From assembly GCF_042664895.1 (NCBI RefSeq), contig NZ_JBHTBQ010000009.1:62001-126000 (forward strand): DNA of 64,000 nucleotides, read 5' to 3'. Made by a program: the position numbers and the translations under genes. Positions 1 through 8,132 of the stretch are shown one piece after another (the stretch's first letter is position 1; every line of letters starts with the position of its first letter). The notes under the pieces were generated by a model that made no database searches, was not told where the DNA came from, and saw only the letters and a program-made list of their open reading frames with translations. This stretch comes from Iodobacter arcticus (GTDB lineage Bacteria; Pseudomonadota; Gammaproteobacteria; Burkholderiales; Chitinibacteraceae).

Positions 1-2
1 AG

Positions 3-170
3 CCGCGTGTTGAAAACGCCGGTGGTGAGTGGTCTGTTGATCGTTTTGCATGGCTGCAGCAGCGCTTTCCCGGTGGCGTTCCACCGGAGCAAATTGATGT
101 GATTTTTGCTGAGCTGATTAGCCCTGCGGCAGATAAAAAAACACCGCTGCGCATCGTTAAAGCAGCCTGA
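3..170 (+). CDS. C-terminal end of a probable Mu-like transposase A (partial)
   Basis: An open frame enters from the left edge and stops at 168-170; only 55 codons are visible, ending in a basic tail (KKTPLRIVKAA). No catalytic residues can be seen. It lies 13 bases upstream of a MuB-like ATPase, the place where Mu-like phages carry the DDE transposase gene A, and that position is the only basis for the name. It could instead be another early phage gene. Confidence 0.5.
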   Translation, partial: PRVENAGGEWSVDRFAWLQQRFPGGVPPEQIDVIFAELISPAADKKTPLRIVKAA

Positions 171-183
171 TCAGGAGCTTGAA

Positions 184-1404
184 ATGTTGAGATTAAAAGG
201 CGTATTGCACTCTTTACTAATAAAGCAAAGTGATTTAGCCACCGCCATTGGTGTTTCAGATGCGGGCATAGCGCAAATCATTAACCACAACGATTGGCCC
301 AAGCTCAAAAAAATGGATGAATTAAAAGCAACCATTTTGGCGTTTTTAGCGGAGCACGGCGCTGCTGTGGCGCAGACCCAGTATGTATTTGATGTAGAGC
401 CGACCCCTGAAGCGTTTGCAGGGATTCGGGTTAATAACGATCAGATTCAAAACGCGCGGATTCACCATTCAAAAACTGCACTCAACGAGGATGACGTCAT
501 GTTGCTTAGAAAACAAACCTTGCATCAAGCCACTCGCAAGCATTTTGGGCTGTTTCGAGATCCGTTTGCGGATGAGGCGGTGCAGTCGCACGAAGATATG
601 TATATCAGCCCCGATGTGCGCTATGTGCGCGAGGCGATGTTTCAGACCGCTAAGCACGGCGGAATGATGGCGGTAGTGGCGGAATCTGGCGCGGGCAAGA
701 CTACGCTGATGCGCGATTTGCAGGATCGCATTCTGCGCGAAAACCTGCCGATCATGATTATCCGCCCCTACGTTTTGGCCATGGAAGGCAACGATCGAAG
801 CGGTAAAACGCTCAAGGCCAGCGACATCGTTGAGGCGATTAAAAGCGCGGTGGCCCCGCTGCAAAGAAACCGAGTTAATCCAGAGGCGCGGTTTAAGCAG
901 CTGCACACGGCGCTGTGCGACAGCCATCAAGCGGGGTACAGCCATTGTTTGATTATCGACGAGGCGCACTCTCTGCCGATTGCCACGCTTAAGCACTTAA
1001 AGCGATTTTTTGAGCTGGAAATGGGTTTCAAAAAGCTGCTGAGCATCATCTTGGTGGGCCAGCCAGAGTTAAAAGCGAAGTTATCCGAGCGCAATTCGGA
1101 GGTGCGCGAAGTGGTACAGCGCTGCGAGGTAGTGGAGCTGCTGCCACTGGATGGGGCAAGGCTGGATGATTATTTGAAATTCAAGTTTCAACGCATGAAT
1201 AAGCCGGTGGCCGAGGTGATCGACGCGAGCGGTATTGAGGCGCTGCGGGCCAAGTTGACTATGGCGAGCAACCGAACTGGGCGTAATGAATCGGTTTCTT
1301 TGTTGTATCCACTCGCGGTCGGCAACCTGCTGACTGCGTGCATGAATCTGGCTGCGTCTGTGGGCGCTCCAGTTGTCACTGCTGACGTTGTCAAGGGGGT
1401 GTGA
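184..1404 (+). CDS. MuB-like AAA+ ATPase, transposition target-selection protein
   Basis: 406 residues. In Mu, protein B is an ATP-dependent DNA-binding protein that selects target DNA and activates the transposase. The N-terminal ~60 residues look like a helix-turn-helix domain (LATAIGVSDAGIAQIINH). The ATPase follows, with Walker A GAGKTT at about 169-174 and Walker B CLIIDEAH at about 255-262, and the C-terminal part fits an AAA+ lid. AGGAG at 173-177 sits six bases before the ATG. It is the first complete gene of a tightly packed early operon. ExeA-type ATPases are similar, but the HTH and phage neighbours favour MuB. Confidence 0.85.
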   Translation: MLRLKGVLHSLLIKQSDLATAIGVSDAGIAQIINHNDWPKLKKMDELKATILAFLAEHGAAVAQTQYVFDVEPTPEAFAGIRVNNDQIQNARIHHSKTALNEDDVMLLRKQTLHQATRKHFGLFRDPFADEAVQSHEDMYISPDVRYVREAMFQTAKHGGMMAVVAESGAGKTTLMRDLQDRILRENLPIMIIRPYVLAMEGNDRSGKTLKASDIVEAIKSAVAPLQRNRVNPEARFKQLHTALCDSHQAGYSHCLIIDEAHSLPIATLKHLKRFFELEMGFKKLLSIILVGQPELKAKLSERNSEVREVVQRCEVVELLPLDGARLDDYLKFKFQRMNKPVAEVIDASGIEALRAKLTMASNRTGRNESVSLLYPLAVGNLLTACMNLAASVGAPVVTADVVKGV

Positions 1405-1405
1405 G

Positions 1406-1720
1406 ATGAGTATCGCAATCGGGATTCAACAACGCCCCGGTCTGGCCGAGGCAGTCAAGGTGGCTGAAAACGTGATGATATCGATGCGCACCATCGACTG
1501 GTTGATTCGTAAGAAGTTAAGTGTGCAGTTGCAAGGCAGTCGTGACACAAAAACGGGCAAGCCCTTTGTGCTCATTCAATACGCAAAAGGCTGGTGCGCT
1601 AAGTTTAAGGCTGATTTTGGCGCGGAGATTGTGCAGCACATGCGCAGCAAAGAGGGGCAATTTGAGCTGTGGCAGTTTGAAATGCAGGGGTGTCTTGTTC
1701 AATGGTTTGAGGAGGTGTGA
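1406..1720 (+). CDS. Phage early-region protein, unknown function
   Basis: 104 residues, no family recognised. A TTG at 1373 would add 11 residues, but the ATG at 1406 follows an AGGGGG site and begins one base after the preceding stop, like its neighbours, so it is preferred. The middle is basic and aromatic (GWCAKFKADFGAEIV) with no membrane segment or signal peptide. Position in the Mu-like early operon suggests a small accessory protein expressed with the transposition genes. Confidence 0.6.
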   Translation: MSIAIGIQQRPGLAEAVKVAENVMISMRTIDWLIRKKLSVQLQGSRDTKTGKPFVLIQYAKGWCAKFKADFGAEIVQHMRSKEGQFELWQFEMQGCLVQWFEEV

Positions 1721-1721
1721 G

Positions 1722-1997
1722 ATGAGCAGCGTCTTGAATCCTGAGGTAATGAGCCGCCAGAACGAAGTATTGCGCCGCCTGCGTGAATTTGGGGTATCGG
1801 TGCTGCGGGTGATCCCTAGCTCGCAAGTTGTGCCAAGTGATGATGCGATCACGTTAGAAATTGACGCGGTTTTTCGCCGGGCATTGCGCAATGTGATGTT
1901 GGGCAAGATGCAGGTGCGCGATGTAGAGGGCGTGCGGGTGTGTGTGCACAGCACCCAGTTGTATGACGTGCATATTTTGTGGCGGGAAGTGGCGTGA
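1722..1997 (+). CDS. Phage early-region protein, unknown function
   Basis: 91 residues. The longer open frame starts inside the previous gene; the ATG at 1722 has GAGGAGG at 1709-1715 and begins one base after the upstream stop, so it is the likely start. Mixed charge, soluble, no motif recognised. The next gene starts within its stop codon (TGATG), which suggests translational coupling along the early operon. Confidence 0.6.
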   Translation: MSSVLNPEVMSRQNEVLRRLREFGVSVLRVIPSSQVVPSDDAITLEIDAVFRRALRNVMLGKMQVRDVEGVRVCVHSTQLYDVHILWREVA

Positions 1998-2326
1998 TGC
2001 GCGATTTGGATGAGGCCACCCGTGCCGAACTTGCGGACAAGGTAGAGCTGCTGGTTGTAGGTGGAATGGATCGCTTATTTGCTCGTCGGCAAGTTTGGAA
2101 TGATTACCAAGCGGAGCTGGTGGCGATCGCGGCAAGTGTGGAAGGCATAGACGAACGCCCACCGCCAGACTTACCCCCGCCGAGGGAAAAGGGCAAAAGC
2201 TATCAGCCTAAAAGCTGGTACATCCCCCGCCCGGATAGTGGGCAGAATTTTTTTACCCCGGAACGTATGCAGAAATCCCGCAGCGAGCTGGAAAAACTGA
2301 AACAACGCATGGGAGTGAAGTCATGA
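1997..2326 (+). CDS. Phage early-region protein with proline-rich linker, unknown function
   Basis: 109 residues from the ATG that overlaps the previous stop by one base; an in-frame start at 1979 would add six residues. The N-terminal half looks helical, followed by a proline-rich stretch (PPPDLPPPREK), an aromatic segment and a charged C-terminal helix (SRSELEKLKQRMG). No family recognised. It overlaps the following DUF3164 gene by four bases (ATGA). Confidence 0.6.
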   Translation: MRDLDEATRAELADKVELLVVGGMDRLFARRQVWNDYQAELVAIAASVEGIDERPPPDLPPPREKGKSYQPKSWYIPRPDSGQNFFTPERMQKSRSELEKLKQRMGVKS

Positions 2327-2934
2327 AACCTGAAGATTTTATGGAAGATGCTAAGGGCCGGTTGATCCCCGTGGCCAGTATCAAAGAGATCGACATTGAG
2401 CGGGACAAGCTAGTTAAAGAAATCGTGGTTAAAGCGAAGGAAATGCGCGAATTACTACGCAAATTCAAGCTGGATTTGATGGGTGATGTTGAGGCGTTTT
2501 GTGATTTGAGTTTTGAACGCTACAACGCACCCATCGGCGGTAAAAAGGGCAATGTGACACTGACCACGTTTAACGGCCAGTACAAGGTTGTGCGTGCCAT
2601 GCATGACGTGCTGACCTTCGATGAAGGGCTGCAGGCGGCCAAGGCGCTGATTGATGAGTGCGTCAATAGCTGGTCGGAAGGTGCCAACCCCAATATTCGC
2701 GTGCTGGTGAACGATGCGTTTCAAGTGGATAAGGAAGGCAAGATCAGCGCGGGCCGCGTGCTGGGCCTGCGCCGTTTGCAAATGGTGGATGCCACGGGCA
2801 AGTGGGAGCTAGCGATGCTGGCCTTGGGCGAAAGCCTGCGGGTGCAAGGCACTGTGCCTTATATCCGGGTGTATGAGCGGGTGGGGAAAGAAGGCAAATA
2901 CGAAGCGATTTCGCTTGATGTTGCGGGGGTGTGA
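2323..2934 (+). CDS. DUF3164 family protein of Mu-like phages
   Basis: 203 residues resembling the DUF3164 family common in early operons of Mu-like phages. Visible traits are the start MKPEDFMEDAKGRLIP, a charged helical segment at about 25-60, a middle with YNAPIGGKKGNVTL and FNGQYKV, and a C-terminal part with a run of small beta-like motifs. The biochemical role is unknown; co-location with transposition genes suggests a DNA-transaction accessory function. It starts in an ATGA overlap with the upstream gene. Confidence 0.75.
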   Translation: MKPEDFMEDAKGRLIPVASIKEIDIERDKLVKEIVVKAKEMRELLRKFKLDLMGDVEAFCDLSFERYNAPIGGKKGNVTLTTFNGQYKVVRAMHDVLTFDEGLQAAKALIDECVNSWSEGANPNIRVLVNDAFQVDKEGKISAGRVLGLRRLQMVDATGKWELAMLALGESLRVQGTVPYIRVYERVGKEGKYEAISLDVAGV

Positions 2935-2935
2935 G

Positions 2936-3172
2936 ATGGATGCATCTGAGATTGATCTGATCGCTGAGGCTCTGATTGATTGGCACCAAGAGCAAATTGA
3001 CTGTTTATATAAGGTAGTTGATAGCCCTGATGATATGAAAATCGTACTTCAAAGCGGCGAAGAGTCGTTGATCTTAGAAGGGAAAGATACGGTTATTTAT
3101 AAGGCAGGCGTGTTGTTCAGTATTCAAATTTTTGAGAACTTCCCGCTCAAGGCTCGGGAAATCCCCGCCTAA
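2936..3172 (+). CDS. Small acidic phage early protein, unknown function
   Basis: 78 residues from the ATG at 2936, one base after the DUF3164 stop with GGGGGTG upstream; the longer frame starting at 2873 lies inside the previous gene. Acidic N-terminus (MDASEIDLIAEALIDWHQEQ) and no recognised domain. It is AT-richer than the genes before it and ends an uninterrupted run of small early genes; 105 bases of noncoding DNA follow. Confidence 0.55.
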   Translation: MDASEIDLIAEALIDWHQEQIDCLYKVVDSPDDMKIVLQSGEESLILEGKDTVIYKAGVLFSIQIFENFPLKAREIPA

Positions 3173-3214
3173 CGCACTTGCAATCAAAGCCGACATTTCC
3201 AGAAATAAGCGCTC

Positions 3215-3244
3215 GCGGCTGGCGTTAATCAGCCGCAAAAAAAA
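3215..3244 (+). other. Hairpin between early genes
   Basis: A perfect 7-bp stem (GCGGCTG at 3215-3221, CAGCCGC at 3230-3236) with an 8-base loop, followed on this strand by eight A residues rather than T. It is therefore not a canonical terminator on either strand. It may be a processing or protein-binding site upstream of the HU gene. Confidence 0.45.
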
Positions 3245-3277
3245 CCACTTTCCAGCGCTCAAAAGGAGCAAAGCAGC

Positions 3278-3568
3278 ATGTTTAAAGCAGATTTAATCAA
3301 TCAGTTAACAGAAAAAATGAAACTTCAAGGCCGTGAAGTGAGCAAGGCCGATGCTGAGGCGTTTCTCAGTGCTTTGGGTGAAGTAACGCAATCGGCGCTG
3401 GCCAAGGGGGATGATGTGACTTTGCCGGGGCTGGGCAAGTTATCGGTTGCTGAACGTGCCGAGCGTGAGGGCCGCAATCCTCGCACAGGTGAAGCGATCA
3501 CGATTGCCGCTAGCCGCGCCGCTAAATTTAGCGTGAGTAAGGATTTGAAAACGGCACTGAATCGTTAA
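3278..3568 (+). CDS. HU-family DNA-binding protein, phage-encoded
   Basis: 96 residues, the size of HU/IHF subunits. The fold is recognisable from the N-terminal helices, the LPGLGKLSV segment, the arm region with RNPRTGEAI, and the basic end AAKFSVSKDLKTALNR. HU-like proteins bend DNA and assist transposition and replication; Mu transposition needs host HU, so an encoded copy fits this operon. AAAGGAG precedes the ATG. Whether it acts as a homodimer or mixes with host HU cannot be told from sequence. Confidence 0.88.
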   Translation: MFKADLINQLTEKMKLQGREVSKADAEAFLSALGEVTQSALAKGDDVTLPGLGKLSVAERAEREGRNPRTGEAITIAASRAAKFSVSKDLKTALNR

Positions 3569-3635
3569 TTTTCTGCGTACAGCGCCTTTATACATAAGGG
3601 CGTTGTGCGAAGTGAATTTAATCAGGAATCTGATC

Positions 3636-4217
3636 ATGGCAAGCAACGCTCATTTAGCTCAAATCCATATTGCAAAAAAACAGCTGGCAATGGATGACGA
3701 TACCTATCGCGCAATGTTGAAAGAGGTTGCGGGTGTTGAGTCGGCCAAAGATTTAAGTGCCTCCAAAGCACTGGCTGTGCTGGCCCATTTACAGCGGCGA
3801 GGTTTCAAAGTGACATCTGCAAAGGCTGGTTCAAGCCGACCGCTGGATCAGGAAGAGACGAGCAAAAAGATCAGGGCGCTGTGGTTGTTTTTGCATGATT
3901 TGGGCGGTGTGAGAAACCCATCAGAAGCGGCTCTGGGCGCGTATGTGAAGCGGATTACGGGTGTAGAGGCGCTGCAGTGGATTAATCACAGACAGGCGCA
4001 AACCTTGATTGAATCACTTAAAAAATGGGCGATGCGGTTTCTACCCGCCGCCGTGGCGAAGCTGCAGCAAGATGTGAATGCTGCTGGCTGCACTGAAGAG
4101 GTGAAGGTTGAGATGGCAAGATTGCTCAGCCTCATCAGCCGTGGCGCGTTTGATCCGATGCACGCGGCGTGGGAATTCATGACGGATCATTTGAATCATT
4201 CAAAGGAAAAATCATGA
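3636..4217 (+). CDS. GemA (Mu gp16)-like regulatory protein
   Basis: 193 residues from the ATG at 3636, which has AGGAA at 3623-3627; a TTG at 3603 would add 11 residues. The N-terminus (HLAQIHIAKKQLAMDDDTYR) and the helical C-terminal region match the gp16/GemA family of Mu-like phages, reported to modulate host gene expression and supercoiling. It overlaps the mor gene by four bases (ATGA), the gemA-mor order seen in Mu-like genomes. Confidence 0.85.
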   Translation: MASNAHLAQIHIAKKQLAMDDDTYRAMLKEVAGVESAKDLSASKALAVLAHLQRRGFKVTSAKAGSSRPLDQEETSKKIRALWLFLHDLGGVRNPSEAALGAYVKRITGVEALQWINHRQAQTLIESLKKWAMRFLPAAVAKLQQDVNAAGCTEEVKVEMARLLSLISRGAFDPMHAAWEFMTDHLNHSKEKS

Positions 4218-4564
4218 GCAAAGATTTTCGTAGCAAGGGGCCAGAGTTGCTGGTCGATTTAACCGACAATATTGCAGCGGCATTAATTGAGCTGGCGAAT
4301 ATCGATAAGGAAAAAGCCGCGCAATTGGCCAGCGAGATTGCAGACCGGATGGCCGCGCATTGGGGCGGACAGAATATTTATTTTCCGATGGGCTTGTCGG
4401 TGAAATTATCCAAACGGGACCAGCTCATTTATGATCAATTTGACGGTACCAATCACAGCGACCTAGCCCGCAAATTTGGCGTGTCGCTGCAGTGGATCTA
4501 TAAGATAGTCAAAACAGTACGCTTGGAAGAGATCGCCCGCAGGCAGCAGGATCTGTTTGTGTAA
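4214..4564 (+). CDS. Mor-like middle-operon transcription activator
   Basis: 116 residues from the ATG in the ATGA overlap with the GemA gene; an in-frame ATG at 4169 lies inside the previous gene. The C-terminal half carries the Mor/C family pattern: an N-terminal dimerisation region and a helix-turn-helix (SDLARKFGVSLQWIYKIVK). In Mu, Mor switches on middle transcription. No middle or late phage genes follow; a terminator comes directly after the stop, so its normal target appears to be missing here. Confidence 0.88.
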   Translation: MSKDFRSKGPELLVDLTDNIAAALIELANIDKEKAAQLASEIADRMAAHWGGQNIYFPMGLSVKLSKRDQLIYDQFDGTNHSDLARKFGVSLQWIYKIVKTVRLEEIARRQQDLFV

Positions 4565-4567
4565 ACA

Positions 4568-4594
4568 AAAACGAGCCAAATTGTGGCTCGTTTT
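4568..4594 (+). terminator. Intrinsic terminator of the phage early operon
   Basis: An 11-bp perfect stem (AAAACGAGCCA at 4568-4578 with its complement at 4584-4594) and a 5-base loop, ending in TTTT and a second T tract. It starts three bases after the mor stop and would end transcription of the whole early operon. Confidence 0.85.
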
Positions 4595-5016
4595 GGTTTT
4601 CACCTGCAGCAAGAGTATTTCACTTCAACAGTCCCAAAGCTTCCCGTATCATCCCAGTCAGTCCCACTTATCGTGCATACCCCTGTGGATTTATCTCACA
4701 CCCCCTCACCCCTTGAAACACGCCGGAGCGAGGAACAAGCGGGGCGGGGTTTCGGCAAGGGAGCGAGGAACGAGCCAATCCCGCCCGCCGCCGACTCGAT
4801 TGTCCGCAGCGCAGGGGCCTTCGTGTTTCGTGGGGTCGCCTTCTTTGCTTACTTTCTTGGCGAAGCAAGAAAGTGAGTCCCCGCGGGGATGCCGCACCTA
4901 AATTAACGTGCCGAAGGCACTAAAAAGGTCTTTTTGACTTTGCTTAGCGCATATGGGGTGCAACCCGTGTACTTTTAGATATTGCTCGCGGGTTGCACCC
5001 GCCCTACGAAAATCAA
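4595..5016. repeat. Noncoding region with dispersed-repeat sequences and two hairpins
   Basis: No gene seen in 422 bases. The middle part (about 4712-4880) is GC-rich and resembles a repeat common in beta-proteobacterial intergenic DNA. It ends in a 9-bp hairpin (ACTTTCTTG at 4851-4859, CAAGAAAGT at 4866-4874). A second palindrome pairs GGGTGCAACCCG (4956-4967) with CGGGTTGCACCC (4989-5000) just before the end of the next gene. Short open frames across it lack ribosome sites and are judged spurious. The phage-chromosome junction probably lies here. Confidence 0.55.
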
Positions 5017-6111
5017 TTAATGCTGCACAACCGCCTTAATATGCGCCGTCACAAAAAACGGTAACTGATCACTATCCATATCAGGCTGTACGTTTTCGAT
5101 AATGCGAATGTCGGTCACCATACATTCACGGAAGAGTTCTACCGCGTATTGGTGGATTTTTTCGACATGATCCCAAGCCGATAGTGGCCAGACAAAGCCT
5201 TCCCAGCGTTCGGCGTCTTCAATCGTTGAAAAGGTCATGCGCACTTCGGCGTTTTCGTGCGCGGCAATACAGATCACTGGCGTGCGGCCTTTGCTGCGGA
5301 TGCTGCGTAGTGCATTGCTGGTCATCAGTTGCAAACGGGTTTCTAGCTGGGTTTCGCGGCCAGCTTCACCGGCGATCAGCCACGGCATCGGCGTGCGCGG
5401 GATCGGGAATAAAGTCACCCCGTTAGTTTTAAGCTGCTCGCCAATTAAATTAGCCAGCTGCATGCCCCAAGCGCCCAGATTGCCGCCCAGCTTGATTGCG
5501 GGTGCTGCATCTTTCTTTTGCATCGCCACGCCCACCAGATAGCGCAGGAAAACGGCTTCGTCTTTTAGCGGCATCGGGGAGGTGTTTAAATCGATGGGTA
5601 AGCCGCCAGAGGCGTATTGCAATTGATCACGCCATTGGCTGAGTTGCGATGGATTTACACCGGCCAGTGTTTCTGCATGGACTAATTTGGCGGATAGCCA
5701 AACGTCGGCATCGGGCGCGACGACTTCGTGCTGCTTTAATAGGGCAAGCACGGCGTCGACATCTTTGAGCTGGCCAGCAAGCTCGGTTGTGCCTTTAAAA
5801 CCTGCCACCAAAATAACGGGGATCGCAAAAGGAATGGCGTATTGCTCTGCATCTTTTGGCGCGGTTTCTACGGCTGCGCGCAGCAGGCTCCATAGCTCCA
5901 GATAGGCATCTAAAGACGGCGCTTGCGTCATGGCGGCGTTTAAGGCGGCGTGGTCATTGATCGCAAGGGTGTCGGCGAGTAGGCGCGTGAGTTCTTCGCG
6001 TTTTTGACTCACGAGAACACTGGACGATTCGGTCAGCAGTGACATCAAGAGTCGGATAATTGGGTTTTGTGCGTTAACTCTAGCGTAGAGGCGAGGATCT
6101 GGAAGGTACAT
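5017..6111 (-). CDS. Conserved protein of unknown function
   Basis: 364 residues if started at the ATG at 6111; the open frame extends 25 codons further upstream, but that extension looks non-protein-like and runs toward the neighbouring gene. Soluble, rich in Ala and Leu, no signal peptide or membrane segment. The central part has a possible Rossmann-like stretch (IPFAIPVILVAGF) and the C-terminal 130 residues look alpha/beta (GRTPVICIAAHENAEVR). I do not recognise the family. It lies convergent to nothing and 95 bases downstream of a LysR gene on the same strand. Confidence 0.65.
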   Translation of the reverse strand: MYLPDPRLYARVNAQNPIIRLLMSLLTESSSVLVSQKREELTRLLADTLAINDHAALNAAMTQAPSLDAYLELWSLLRAAVETAPKDAEQYAIPFAIPVILVAGFKGTTELAGQLKDVDAVLALLKQHEVVAPDADVWLSAKLVHAETLAGVNPSQLSQWRDQLQYASGGLPIDLNTSPMPLKDEAVFLRYLVGVAMQKKDAAPAIKLGGNLGAWGMQLANLIGEQLKTNGVTLFPIPRTPMPWLIAGEAGRETQLETRLQLMTSNALRSIRSKGRTPVICIAAHENAEVRMTFSTIEDAERWEGFVWPLSAWDHVEKIHQYAVELFRECMVTDIRIIENVQPDMDSDQLPFFVTAHIKAVVQH

Positions 6112-6206
6112 GGCTGGCCTGTACTGAGGTGGCAAAAAGGGGATTATACCGAGAGTCTGGCAGTTTGAATTATTTGGCTCATCCACAACTTGAATAGGGG
6201 CTTATT

Positions 6207-7103
6207 TCACCCCAATTGATCCATTATTTGGCTCGATTTGTGAATTAAAGCCTCTTTCAGCCATTGTCCTGCCAGCCCTAAGGGGTGTGCAGGATGCCAG
6301 ACCAGCTGCACGCCGACTTGTAAACGGTTCTCTGAAAATTGCAGTGGAAGTTGCACAATATCCTGTAGGGCGGCATCGGCAAAATGATTGGGCAGGCAAG
6401 CCCAGCCTAAGCCACGACGCACCAGCTCCAGCACGGGCCAATCGCCTTCTACCCACCAGACTGATGGCGAATATCTAAAACGCTCTTTTTCTGCACCGCT
6501 GTGGCGGCCAGTAACCATTAGCTGCCGATGGTTTTGTAGCATTTCTAGGCTTACCGTTTTCTCTAGGGCTAAGGGGTGTTGGCGCGATACCACAAACTGC
6601 ATTTTGCACTGCCTAAGGGCATGAAAAGCCAGCTCTTTAGGATGCTCGGCGGCCTCATAGCTGATGCCTAAGTCGACCCGGCCAGAGAGTAGTAGCCCGT
6701 GCAGATCTTCCATGATGGGGAATAACAGCTCTAATTCTAAGTATGGGAATGTTACCGCAAGCTGTTCAAGTAAATCCCCCAGCCAAGGCATTTGGGCTGA
6801 ATCATCTACAGCTAAACGTAACTTGGCTTCTTGCCCCGCAGCCAGCCCATGAGCAATGCCGCTAAGTTGATCGCAGCGCTGCAAAATAGCGATCGCTTCA
6901 GGCAAAAGTCGCGCTCCTTCTGCGCTGAGCTGGGGGTAGCGGCCTTCACGATGAAATAAGCTGACGCCCAGATCGATCTCTAAATTGGCAATGGCCGTGC
7001 TAATTAGTGATTGCGCCTTGCCCAAGCGGCGGGCTGCCGCAGAGAAAGATCCGCATTCTGCCGCAGCTTTAAAAGCGCTGAGTTGATCTAATGAATATTT
7101 CAT
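6207..7103 (-). CDS. LysR-family regulator, divergent from a PACE efflux gene
   Basis: 298 residues. The N-terminal winged helix-turn-helix (LSAFKAAAECGSFSAAARRLGKAQ at about 8-31) and the C-terminal periplasmic-binding-like effector domain are typical of LysR regulators. It is transcribed away from a PACE-family transporter gene; this pairing is the classical arrangement of AceR and AceI in Acinetobacter, so it probably controls the transporter and itself. A T-N11-A palindrome in the shared promoter region supports that. Confidence 0.88.
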   Translation of the reverse strand: MKYSLDQLSAFKAAAECGSFSAAARRLGKAQSLISTAIANLEIDLGVSLFHREGRYPQLSAEGARLLPEAIAILQRCDQLSGIAHGLAAGQEAKLRLAVDDSAQMPWLGDLLEQLAVTFPYLELELLFPIMEDLHGLLLSGRVDLGISYEAAEHPKELAFHALRQCKMQFVVSRQHPLALEKTVSLEMLQNHRQLMVTGRHSGAEKERFRYSPSVWWVEGDWPVLELVRRGLGWACLPNHFADAALQDIVQLPLQFSENRLQVGVQLVWHPAHPLGLAGQWLKEALIHKSSQIMDQLG

Positions 7104-7118
7104 CTATCTGCTTTTGTG

Positions 7119-7140
7119 ATGGTTTCCAACTAACAACCAT
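7119..7140. promoter_or_regulatory. Candidate LysR operator
   Basis: ATGGTT (7119-7124) and AACCAT (7135-7140) form a perfect 6-bp inverted repeat with a 10-base spacer, containing a T-N11-A LysR-type core. It lies in the 85-base gap between the divergent LysR and PACE genes. Confidence 0.6.
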
Positions 7141-7188
7141 CATAGAAGCAGTTTACTATGGTGGCTATCTTTGCAATGAGTGAGCAGT

Positions 7189-7626
7189 ATGAAAGTACAG
7201 ATGAGAAGTAGGGGTGATCGTATCCGCCAGACCATTGGTTTTGAGGTGATTGGCTTTTTGCTATTTGTACCATTGGCCCACTGGGCATTTGGCTTTTCGG
7301 TACAGGATTTGGGTGTATTGGCGGTAACGATGTCGGTGATTGCGGCGGTCTGGAATTATGTTTACAACCTAGGCTTTGATTATTTACTAGCGCGTTGGAA
7401 AAAGCGTGTAAAGAAAAATACTTTAGAGCGCATCGTGCATGCCTTTGGCTTTGAAGGTGGCCTCTTATTTGTTAGCCTACCGCTGGTGGCATGGTGGCTG
7501 AATATTGGTCTTTGGGAAGCCTTTATTATGGATTTAGGCTTTGCCACTTTTTATCTGGTTTATGCCTTTGTCTATAACTGGGTTTACGATAAAGTATTTC
7601 CCTTGCCGGGTTGGAAAACGGCATAG
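7189..7626 (+). CDS. PACE-family multidrug efflux transporter
   Basis: 145 residues, four membrane segments arranged as two tandem 'bacterial transmembrane pair' repeats. Each repeat has the family motif: RIRQTIGFEVIG with Glu19 in the first and RIVHAFGFEGG in the second; the conserved membrane-embedded Glu is needed for proton-coupled transport of chlorhexidine-like biocides and short diamines in known members. The ATG at 7189 is chosen over a GTG at 7180 although neither has a strong ribosome site. A cupin gene follows and may be co-transcribed. Confidence 0.88.
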   Translation: MKVQMRSRGDRIRQTIGFEVIGFLLFVPLAHWAFGFSVQDLGVLAVTMSVIAAVWNYVYNLGFDYLLARWKKRVKKNTLERIVHAFGFEGGLLFVSLPLVAWWLNIGLWEAFIMDLGFATFYLVYAFVYNWVYDKVFPLPGWKTA

Positions 7627-7664
7627 TGCCGGACTCCAAAGCATTCCAAATTGAGATAAATAAT

Positions 7665-8132
7665 ATGATTAGTTTAATTAATAACGAGACCTTGCTTGAT
7701 TTATCCGCAGCAGCAAAAACCAGCCCAAGGCTGCGTAAAAATCTGAATTTTCATGCCAGTAATGAATCGGCCTGTCATCGACTTTTGAATGCTCTGGAGC
7801 CGGGCACTTATGTGCAGCCGCATCGCCATTCTGATGTGGAAAAAGACGAAACCATGATTGCGCTGAGCGGGCGTTTTGGGGTGCTGATTTTTGATGAAGC
7901 AGGTGAGATGACCGAGCAAGTTGTGCTTTCAGCCGATGGCAATCTGGGAATCAATATTCCTGCTGGCGCGTTTCATAGCATGGTGGCGCTGGAAAGTGGC
8001 TCGGTCTTTTTTGAAAGCAAGGCCGGCCCTTATGTGCCGCTGAGCGATAGCGAAAAAGCCAGCTGGGCACCTAGCGAAGGCGAGCCGGGCTGTGAGGCGT
8101 ATTTAGCTAGGATGGTGGCTTGTTTTAGCTAG
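7665..8132 (+). CDS. WbuC-family cupin-fold metalloprotein
   Basis: 155 residues from the ATG at 7665 (GAGATAA upstream); a longer frame would overlap the PACE gene. The cupin barrel shows metal-type residues in PHRHSDVEKDE and PAGAFHSM, and the short N-terminal part with RKNLNFHASNES is typical of WbuC proteins, found in some O-antigen clusters and otherwise of unknown activity. Here there is no polysaccharide gene nearby; it follows the PACE transporter by 38 bases, so joint expression is plausible. Confidence 0.8.
   Translation: MISLINNETLLDLSAAAKTSPRLRKNLNFHASNESACHRLLNALEPGTYVQPHRHSDVEKDETMIALSGRFGVLIFDEAGEMTEQVVLSADGNLGINIPAGAFHSMVALESGSVFFESKAGPYVPLSDSEKASWAPSEGEPGCEAYLARMVACFS

Noticed and set aside
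469..996. Long minus-strand frame of 175 codons opposite the MuB-like gene
   Set aside because: It is a shadow of a GC-rich gene whose motifs (Walker A and B) prove the plus-strand frame.
4557..4901. Overlapping frames of 97-114 codons after the phage terminator
   Set aside because: They start inside the mor end or terminator hairpin and cross repeat DNA in several frames; no ribosome site.
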